Origin: Chloroflexota bacterium
GTDB lineage: Bacteria > Chloroflexota > Limnocylindria > Limnocylindrales > CSP1-4
Direction of reading: 5' to 3'
NCBI GenBank assembly: GCA_021789355.1
Contig: JAJYJR010000104.1
Coordinates: forward strand, 1-12,354
DNA: 12,354 bases
Below, one piece after another: positions 6,919-12,354 of this stretch (its first letter is position 1; the number at the start of each line of letters is the position of its first letter). The position numbers and the translations under genes are program-made. A model generated the notes under the pieces. The model was not told the DNA's origin, ran no database searches, and saw only the letters and a program-made list of their open reading frames with translations.

Positions 6919-8042
6919 GCCCCGACGACCCCCTCGCCTCGTTCCTGCGGGCGCTCTCCGCCCGCGACGCGTCTCCCCACACGATCCGCGCGTATCGGGC
7001 CGCTCTCGAGGATTATCTGGAGTGGCTCGCGTCTCCGGCGTCCGGGCTCCTGGCGCGGCCGGGGCATCCCGAGGACGCGGCGTGGGAGCGGCCCGCCCGG
7101 GCGATCCTGCGCGGGTACCTGGGCCATCTCTCGGAGCGGATGACCCGCCGCTCCGTCGGCAGCCGCCTGGGCGCGGTCCGCTCCTTTTACCGGCACGCCC
7201 GCCGGTCGGGGTGGGTCGATGGCGACCCATGGGCGGGCATCGCCACGCCAAGGCAGGGGAGCAGGCTCCCGAAGGTGCTGGAGGTGGGCCAGGTCGAGCA
7301 ACTGCTGGACGCCATCGACGTGCTGCCCGTCGACATGCGCCCCGCACGGCGCCCGGCGACGCCGCCCGGCACGCGGCGAGGCGCGGATGCGGCCGTGCTG
7401 GCCGTCCGCGATCGGGCGATCGTCGAGACCGCCTACGCCGCCGGCCTGCGGATCAGCGAGCTCGCCGGGCTGCACATCGCGGACCTCGACCTGCGCCGCG
7501 GCGAGGTCCGGGTCCTGGGCAAGGGGCGCAAGGAGCGCGTCTCGCTGCTGGGCCGTCCCGCGATGGAGGCCCTGGGCATCTACCTGGACGGCGTGCGCCC
7601 CGTCCTGCTCGCCCGCGGCGGCACTCACGACGGCGGCACCCCCGACGGCGGCTCCCCCGACGACGGCTCCGTGTTCCTCAACGCCCGCGGGGGCGCCATG
7701 GGCGTTCGCGGGATGCGGCTCCGCATCGACCGCCTCGTGCGGCGCGCGGGCCTGCCCGAGGGTGTGAGCCCCCACACGCTCCGGCACTCGTTCGCGAGCC
7801 ACCTGCTGGAGGGTGGCGCCGATCTCCGCGTGGTCCAGGAGCTGCTGGGCCACAGCAGCCTGGCCACCACGCAGCTGTACACGCACGTGACCCCGGGGCG
7901 CCTCCGCAGTGCCTACGTGACGGCCCACCCCCGGTCCACGCGCGGTTCCGTGACCGGCCCCGACGCACGTGGCTCCACCGGTGGGGGGCGGCGGGAACGG
8001 ACCAGCGGCGGGCCACCGGCGTCTCCGCCGGCGCGACCGTGA
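6915..8042 (+). CDS. xerC: XerC/XerD-type tyrosine recombinase
   Basis: The 375-residue protein has an N-terminal SAM-like core-binding domain (about 4-115) and a C-terminal catalytic domain. All six catalytic residues are present: R179 in AGLRISELAGL, K203 in LGKGRKER, H287 and R290 in SPHTLRHSF, H313 in LLGHSS and nucleophile Y322 in QLYTHV. The family resolves chromosome dimers at dif sites, usually as a XerC/XerD pair with FtsK. XerC and XerD cannot be separated by eye, so the symbol rests on the topA-xer gene order. It is longer than the usual 300 residues: a Pro/Arg insertion near 140-158, a DGGTP-type repeat near 239-252, and a 35-residue Gly/Arg/Pro tail after the last helix. GTG 6915 was chosen because it overlaps the topA stop and places the SAM-like domain right after the start. 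The gene ends in another GTGA overlap with murJ. No integrase-associated mobile features surround it. Confidence 0.94.
   Translation: MSPDDPLASFLRALSARDASPHTIRAYRAALEDYLEWLASPASGLLARPGHPEDAAWERPARAILRGYLGHLSERMTRRSVGSRLGAVRSFYRHARRSGWVDGDPWAGIATPRQGSRLPKVLEVGQVEQLLDAIDVLPVDMRPARRPATPPGTRRGADAAVLAVRDRAIVETAYAAGLRISELAGLHIADLDLRRGEVRVLGKGRKERVSLLGRPAMEALGIYLDGVRPVLLARGGTHDGGTPDGGSPDDGSVFLNARGGAMGVRGMRLRIDRLVRRAGLPEGVSPHTLRHSFASHLLEGGADLRVVQELLGHSSLATTQLYTHVTPGRLRSAYVTAHPRSTRGSVTGPDARGSTGGGRRERTSGGPPASPPARP
7629..7670 (+). repeat. In-frame 15-bp tandem repeat in the recombinase gene
   Basis: Three imperfect 15-bp units at 7629-7643, 7644-7658 and 7659-7670 (last unit 12 bases counted) encode DGGTP, DGGSP and DDGS. 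They form a flexible acidic loop after the helix following the catalytic Lys hairpin and before the strand leading to the HxxR motif. The repeat keeps the frame and does not touch catalytic residues. It probably arose by replication slippage and may vary in copy number among relatives. Confidence 0.7.
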
Positions 8043-9640
8043 CGGGCGCGGAGGCGGAGGGTGCCGGCGCGGCGATCAGCGGCAGGATGCTGGCGCGCGC
8101 CGGGCTCATCGTCACCGGCGCGTACCTCGCGTCGCGCATCCTCGGGTGGGTGCGCACGGCGACGCTGCTCGCCGTGTTCGGCGCGGGGCGCGACATGGCT
8201 GCCTACCTCGCCGCGTTCCGCATCCCGGACGCGATCTTCCAGCTGGTCGCCGCCGGCGCGCTCAGCTCCGCGCTGATCCCGGTCCTCGCGGGGCTCCTCC
8301 ACGATGGACGGCACCGCGAGGCGTGGCGCCTCGTGTCGAGCGTCGTGAACCTGATGTTGATCGGGCTCGCGGTCTTCGGCGTGGTCTTCTTCGTGGCCGC
8401 GCCGTGGATCTTGCCGCTGATCACCCAGGACTTCACGCGCGAACAGCTGGACCTCGCCGTGCAGCTCTCCAGGATCATGCTCCTCTCGCCGATCCTGCTG
8501 GCCGTCTCGGCGGTGGCCACGAGCGTGCTGAACGCGGGCAACCGGTTCACCGCGGCTGCCATCGCGCCGCTCCTCTACAACCTGGCGATCATCGTGCCGG
8601 TGGTCCTGCTCGGGGGTCGCATGGGCGTGACGGTCGCGGCGGTCGGCGTGGTGATCGGCGGACTGCTCAGCCTCCTGGTCCAGGTGATGCCGCTCGATGC
8701 GATGGGTTACCGCTACCAGCGCGTGGCGGACGTGGGAGATCCGGAGACGCGCGAGGTCGTCCGGCTCGTGGCTCCGCGTGCCGTGGGGCTGGGCGCGACC
8801 CAGATCACGTTCATCGTCAACACGCTGCTGGCGACCGGCCTCGGGACGGCGGCGCTTCCGTGGTACAACGCGGCGTTCACCGCCTACCAGATCCCGATCG
8901 GGGTCCTGGGGCTGCCGCTCGGGGTGGTGCTCCTGCCCTCGATGTCCACCGCGCTTGCGGCCGGGGAGCACGTGACGTTCGGACGGCTGGTCACGCGCTC
9001 CCTGCGGCTGCTGCTGTTCGTGATGCTCTTCCTGGCCGCCGTGGGCATGGTGGTGCGCACGCAGGTGGTGGATCTCCTGTTCGGGTACGGGAACTTCAAC
9101 CGGGCGGACGTGCTGGCGACCGCCGACGCCCTGCTCTTCTTCCTGGCCGGGCTGGCTGCCGACTCGCTCGTCGTGGTGCTCGCGAGGGCGTTCTACGCCG
9201 ATCGCGAGACGCGCATCCCGGTGGGCGCCGCGCTGCTCGCCGTCGCGATCAACGTGGTGGTGTCGGTGACGACCGTCGGGCCACTCGGACTGCGCGGGCT
9301 CGCGCTCGGGATCGCGGCGGGGGCGTGGGTCGAGGCGGCCGTGCTGACGGTGCTGCTGGCCCGGCGGACCGCCGGCCTCGAGCTCGGACGGCTGGTCCTC
9401 GCGGCGCTCGTGTTCGCGGTCGGTTCGCTGCTGGCCGCGGGCGCGGCCAGCTGGGCACTCGGCGTCCTCGGGGGCCTGGTGGGCGTGACGCCCGGTCGCC
9501 TGCTGGTGCTGGTCGAGCTCGTGGTCGCCACCGCCGCCGGCGCCACCGTGTACGCGGCGTGGTGCTTCCTCGCACGCGTGCCCGAGCTCCCGTACTCGCT
9601 GCGGCTGCTGCGTGACACGCTCGGGCGGAGAATCGCCTGA
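8039..9640 (+). CDS. murJ: Lipid II flippase MurJ (MviN family)
   Basis: The 533-residue protein is an integral membrane member of the MATE/MurJ superfamily, with hydrophobic stretches spread along its whole length consistent with about 14 transmembrane helices. Family landmarks are SRILGWVRTATLLAVFGAG (32-50), the FRIPD segment (60-64) followed by GALSSALIPV (73-82), YNAAFTAYQIPIGVLGLPLG (276-295) with LPSMS after it, and LARAFYADRETRIPV (381-395). MurJ moves undecaprenyl-linked lipid II from the inner to the outer leaflet so that it can be polymerised. GTG 8039 overlaps the recombinase stop as GTGA; ATG 8087 is an alternative that would remove 16 non-conserved residues, but it lacks a well-spaced ribosome site. 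The length fits the family. Position beside murE and a FemAB-type gene supports a peptidoglycan role over other exporters of this superfamily. Confidence 0.95.
   Translation: MTGAEAEGAGAAISGRMLARAGLIVTGAYLASRILGWVRTATLLAVFGAGRDMAAYLAAFRIPDAIFQLVAAGALSSALIPVLAGLLHDGRHREAWRLVSSVVNLMLIGLAVFGVVFFVAAPWILPLITQDFTREQLDLAVQLSRIMLLSPILLAVSAVATSVLNAGNRFTAAAIAPLLYNLAIIVPVVLLGGRMGVTVAAVGVVIGGLLSLLVQVMPLDAMGYRYQRVADVGDPETREVVRLVAPRAVGLGATQITFIVNTLLATGLGTAALPWYNAAFTAYQIPIGVLGLPLGVVLLPSMSTALAAGEHVTFGRLVTRSLRLLLFVMLFLAAVGMVVRTQVVDLLFGYGNFNRADVLATADALLFFLAGLAADSLVVVLARAFYADRETRIPVGAALLAVAINVVVSVTTVGPLGLRGLALGIAAGAWVEAAVLTVLLARRTAGLELGRLVLAALVFAVGSLLAAGAASWALGVLGGLVGVTPGRLLVLVELVVATAAGATVYAAWCFLARVPELPYSLRLLRDTLGRRIA
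9623..9630 (+). promoter_or_regulatory. Ribosome-binding site deciding the FemAB-type gene start
   Basis: GGGCGGAG lies inside the end of murJ, with 11 bases between it and GTG 9642. It supports GTG 9642 over the in-frame GTG 9612, which would place this purine-rich run inside the coding sequence and overlap murJ by 29 bases. The spacing is slightly long but usable. Confidence 0.5.
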
Positions 9641-9641
9641 C

Positions 9642-10703
9642 GTGGACGCACCCGAACCCCGGCCGCACCCCGCGACGCTCGAGGCCGATCCCTCGGCCTG
9701 GGACGCGTTCGTCGCCTCGACCGAGCTGGCGCCGTACCTGCAGGCCACCCCGTGGGCGGAGGTCAAGGCGCGCAACGGGTGGAGTGCGCGGCGGGTGGTC
9801 GTGGGCGATGCCGCGCGCACCGTCGGCTGTCAGCTGCTCACGCACCGGATCGGGCCGCTGCCGTGGTCGGTCGGCTACGCGCCGCGCGGCCCGGTGGCGG
9901 CCGGGCTCGACGCGGAGATGGTCGACACCTGGACCGGCGCCGTGCGGCGGACAGCCGTCGAGGCACGGCTGAGCCACGTGGTGATCGACCCGGAGATCGA
10001 GGCCGGCGGCCCCGAGCTCGACTGGTTCGAGCGCGCGGGGTGGCGGCGCTGTCCGTCACCGCAGCCCGCACGCTCGCGCTGGATCGACCTGTCGAAGCCC
10101 GAGGAGGCGCTCTGGGGTGACCTGCGCGGCAAGTGGCGGCAGTACGTGCAGAAGGCGCGCCGTGCCGGGATCCAAGTCGTCGAGGCCGGCCCCGATCGGC
10201 TGGATGAGTTCTACGCCATCTACGTCGACACCGCGCGGCGGGCCGGATTCACGTACCGGACCGCAACCACCTACCGCGCCGTCCACCGGGCGTACGCGGC
10301 GCGAGGCCGGGCCAGGCTGCTGCTCGCGCAGGATGCGGCGGGCGAGGCGCAGGCCGCGCTGCTGCTGGTGGGCTGGGGCCGGCGGATCGTCGAGCCGTAC
10401 GGCGGCATGACCCGCGCCGGCGCCGAGTCGCGGGCGAACTACCTGCTGAAGTGGGAGGCGATCCGCTCGTCGCGCGACGCGGGGTACGCCGTCTACGATC
10501 TCTGGGGGCTCTCGCACGCCGGGATCGAGCAGTTCAAGGTCGGGTTCGGCGGCCGCGAGGTCGCCTACATCGGCGGGCTCGAGATGGAGGTCCGGCCGCT
10601 CGTCCGGCGGGCGGTCCAGTCGGCACAGGCGGTGCGGGTCCGGGTCGCACGGCGCCGCCTCGACCGGGAGCGGCACGTCGGGGCCGAAGGCGGCGAACCG
10701 TGA
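9642..10703 (+). CDS. FemAB-type peptidoglycan-branch aminoacyltransferase (GNAT fold)
   Basis: The 353-residue soluble protein has the two-half GNAT-like architecture of the FemAB/FemX family. Supporting segments are LQATPWAEVKARNGW (33-47), GYAPRGPV (78-85), DLRGKWRQYVQKARRAGI (160-177), the variable middle with EFYAIYVDTARRAGF (189-203), and the C-terminal half with YGGMTRAG (253-260), NYLLKWEAI (266-274), DLWGLS (286-291) and FKVGFGG (298-304). These enzymes transfer an amino acid from aminoacyl-tRNA to the third-residue side chain of the stem peptide, usually on lipid II at the inner face of the membrane. The residue added here cannot be predicted from sequence. Its place between murJ and murE strongly suggests action on the precursor made by MurE and flipped by MurJ. 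GTG 9642 starts one base after the murJ stop; the end overlaps murE as GTGA. Related GNAT proteins with other acceptors cannot be excluded. Confidence 0.88.
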   Translation: MDAPEPRPHPATLEADPSAWDAFVASTELAPYLQATPWAEVKARNGWSARRVVVGDAARTVGCQLLTHRIGPLPWSVGYAPRGPVAAGLDAEMVDTWTGAVRRTAVEARLSHVVIDPEIEAGGPELDWFERAGWRRCPSPQPARSRWIDLSKPEEALWGDLRGKWRQYVQKARRAGIQVVEAGPDRLDEFYAIYVDTARRAGFTYRTATTYRAVHRAYAARGRARLLLAQDAAGEAQAALLLVGWGRRIVEPYGGMTRAGAESRANYLLKWEAIRSSRDAGYAVYDLWGLSHAGIEQFKVGFGGREVAYIGGLEMEVRPLVRRAVQSAQAVRVRVARRRLDRERHVGAEGGEP

Positions 10704-12354
10704 GCGGGCGGCCGCGCGTGCCACCCGGCTCCGGTGGCCGCGTCACGGGAAGGCCCGGGCACCCGGCCGACCCGGCGGACCTGGCCGACCTGGCGGCCCT
10801 GCTCGCGCGACGTGCCAACCTGGTGACCGTGCTGCCAGCTCCGGCGGCCGCCGCCGGCATCCATGTCCGGCGCGTCGATTACGACTCGCGGCGCGTGGCG
10901 GCGGGGAGCCTGTTCGCGGCGATCCCGGGCGGCCACGCCGACGGCCACGATTTCGTGCCGCAGGCCGTGGCGGCGGGAGCGGCGGCGCTGCTGGTCGAAC
11001 GACCCATGACCGATGTGAGCGTGCCGCAGCTGCTGGTGCGCGCGGCCCGGCCGGCCCTCGCCACCGCGGCCGCGTGGCTCGAGGGGTTTCCCAGCGCGAC
11101 GCTCGGGATCGTCGGCATCACCGGTACGGACGGGAAGACCACCACGAGCTTCCTGGTGCGTGCGATGCTCGAGGCGGCCGGTTTCCCCTGCGGGCTCAGC
11201 GGGACCGTGACGACCATCGCGGGTGGCCGGCGCTTCGGGGGTCCGAGCCGCTCCACCACGCCGGAGGCGCCGGAGCTGCAGGCGGCGCTCGCGGCCATGG
11301 TCGCGGCGGGCGACCGGTTCGCGGTGGTCGAGTCGACCTCGCACGGGCTCGCGCAGGATCGCGTCGGCGAGGTGGCGTACGACGTGGCGGTGCTCACGAA
11401 CCTGACGCACGAGCACCTGGAGTTCCACGGGACGCACGAGGCCTACCGGGCGGCGAAACGGCGGTTGTTCGAGGCGCTCGCGGTTGGTGACCGCAACCCG
11501 GAGAAGGGCTGGGGCAAGACCGGGGTGATCAATCTCGACGACCCCTGGGCGCCGGAGTTTGTCGACGCGACCCGCCGGGCGGGTGCCCGTGTCGTCACCT
11601 ACGGACGTGCCGCGGCGGCCGACGTCCGGCTGGTCTCGTTGCGGCAGGACGCCACCGGCCTGCGGCTCGACGTGGAGGCGCCACGGTGGCGGGGCACGGT
11701 GGAGCTGCGCCTGGCCGGCTCGTTCAACGGGCACAATGCCCTGGCGGCGATCGCCGTCGGGGAGGCGCTCGGTCTGGACCCCGGGGCGGCGCGACGCGGG
11801 CTCGAGGCGGTGGAGCGCGTGCCCGGCCGCATGGAGCGCGTGCCCGGCCGCATGGAGCGCGTGCCCACGGGCCTCCCGTTCTCGGTGGTGGTGGACTACG
11901 CGCACACCCCCAACGCGCTGCAGCTGGTGCTGGACGACCTCGCGCCCGTGGCAGCGGAATCGGGCGGCGGGCTGGTGGTCGTGTTCGGCTCGGCGGGCGA
12001 GCGCGATGTGCTGAAGCGGCCGCTCATGGGCCGGGTCGCCGGGGAGCGCTGCCGGCTGGTGGTCGTGACGGACGAGGATCCCCGCGGCGAGGACCGCGAG
12101 CGCATCCTGCGGGAGATTGCGGCCGGGGCCGAGGACGCCGGCAGGATCCCGGGCCGTGACCTGCTGGTCATCCCCGATCGGGCGGCCGCGATCCAGGCGG
12201 CCCTCGAGCGTGCCGGCCCGGGCGACGTGGTGCTGCTCGCGGGCAAGGGGCACGAATCGACCATCGAGATGGCCGACGGTCCGCACCCCTGGGACGAGCG
12301 TGCGGTCGTCGAGGCTGCGCTTGCGGCCGTGGTCGACGCGCGCGCCGGTCGCCC
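10700..12354 (+). CDS. murE: UDP-MurNAc-tripeptide synthetase MurE, 3' end cut by window
   Basis: The frame is open from GTG 10700 to the window edge, 551 codons, and appears to lack only its last few residues. MurE adds the third stem residue to UDP-MurNAc-L-Ala-D-Glu, using ATP in the cytoplasm. Domain 1 contains VDYDSRRVAAGSLFAAIPG (59-77). Domain 2 has the P-loop GITGTDGKTTTS (139-150), the NLTHEHLEFHG segment (234-244) and the expected carbamylated lysine K253 in AAKRRLF. Domain 3 has GRMERV, VVVDYAHTPNAL (396-407), GSAGERDVLKRPLMG (430-444), the specificity motif TDEDPR (457-462) and GKGHE (515-519). The retained Arg at 462 favours meso-diaminopimelate, but the usual DN is ED. GTG 10700 overlaps the preceding stop as GTGA; the first 25 residues are non-conserved, so GTG 10718 is possible. 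A perfect 21-bp tandem repeat lies at the GRME motif. Confidence 0.96.
   Translation, partial: MSGRPRVPPGSGGRVTGRPGHPADPADLADLAALLARRANLVTVLPAPAAAAGIHVRRVDYDSRRVAAGSLFAAIPGGHADGHDFVPQAVAAGAAALLVERPMTDVSVPQLLVRAARPALATAAAWLEGFPSATLGIVGITGTDGKTTTSFLVRAMLEAAGFPCGLSGTVTTIAGGRRFGGPSRSTTPEAPELQAALAAMVAAGDRFAVVESTSHGLAQDRVGEVAYDVAVLTNLTHEHLEFHGTHEAYRAAKRRLFEALAVGDRNPEKGWGKTGVINLDDPWAPEFVDATRRAGARVVTYGRAAAADVRLVSLRQDATGLRLDVEAPRWRGTVELRLAGSFNGHNALAAIAVGEALGLDPGAARRGLEAVERVPGRMERVPGRMERVPTGLPFSVVVDYAHTPNALQLVLDDLAPVAAESGGGLVVVFGSAGERDVLKRPLMGRVAGERCRLVVVTDEDPRGEDRERILREIAAGAEDAGRIPGRDLLVIPDRAAAIQAALERAGPGDVVLLAGKGHESTIEMADGPHPWDERAVVEAALAAVVDARAGR
11813..11866 (+). repeat. Perfect 21-bp tandem repeat (2.6 copies) in murE
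   Basis: Two identical 21-bp units at 11813-11833 and 11834-11854 and a 12-base third unit at 11855-11866 encode ERVPGRM, ERVPGRM and ERVP. The unit covers the Mur ligase GRME motif at the start of domain 3, which normally occurs once, so the protein reads VPGRMERVPGRMERVP. Perfect identity at the DNA level indicates a recent duplication or an assembly artefact. Confidence 0.9.

Noticed and set aside
6915..8042. Tyrosine recombinase considered as a phage or island integrase
   Set aside because: It sits in a coupled housekeeping unit after topA, matches Xer motifs, and no attachment site, tRNA or mobile gene is nearby.
9612..9641. GTG 9612 as the start of the FemAB-type gene
   Set aside because: It would overlap murJ by 29 bases and lacks a better ribosome site, whereas GTG 9642 follows GGGCGGAG and the murJ stop closely.

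Overview
The window is chromosomal DNA of very high GC content, about 95% of it coding. Every gene I can support lies on the + strand, and no intergenic gap exceeds about 130 bases. The gene families and order (comM-dprA-topA-xer, then murJ, a FemAB-type transferase and murE) are housekeeping. The GC bias, the mostly GTG starts, the probable leaderless promoters with an extended -10, and the kind of Ig-like/CAP surface protein present suggest a Gram-positive-type bacterium, most likely a high-GC Chloroflexota lineage (Limnocylindria/Ellin6529-like). That placement is inference; no rRNA or marker comparison was possible. An actinobacterium is the main alternative.

Layout. 1-765 is the 3' end of a ComM/YifB AAA+ ATPase gene. 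769-2154 is dprA, three bases later. These two are the DNA-uptake and recombination pair commonly found together. 2155-2221 is a short gap with an extended -10 element just before the next start. 2222-4015 encodes a large exported protein with N-terminal hydrophobic segments, three Ig-like domains, a Pro/Thr linker and a CAP/SCP domain. It is followed after 4 bases by a small conserved-looking gene (4020-4331). 4332-4461 is a gap holding a second extended -10 element set exactly in the loop of a perfect 7-bp inverted repeat, directly before topA.

From topA onward the genes form one tightly packed unit: topA (4462-6918), a XerC/D tyrosine recombinase (6915-8042), murJ (8039-9640), a FemAB-type aminoacyltransferase (9642-10703) and murE (10700-12354, running off the window just short of its expected end). 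Three of the four junctions use the same 4-base GTGA overlap and the fourth has a single spacer base, so translational coupling is likely. The unit links chromosome topology and dimer resolution (TopA, Xer) with peptidoglycan precursor synthesis: MurE adds the third stem residue, the FemAB protein probably branches it, and MurJ flips lipid II across the membrane.

I found no mobile element, CRISPR array, tRNA, rRNA or defence system. The more notable points are small in scale: a 21-bp tandem repeat inside the conserved GRME motif of MurE, a 15-bp repeat in the recombinase, a promoter inside a palindrome at topA, a DprA with altered nucleotide-fold motifs, an uncertain start and topology for the CAP protein, and a MurE specificity motif reading EDPR where DNPR is usual.
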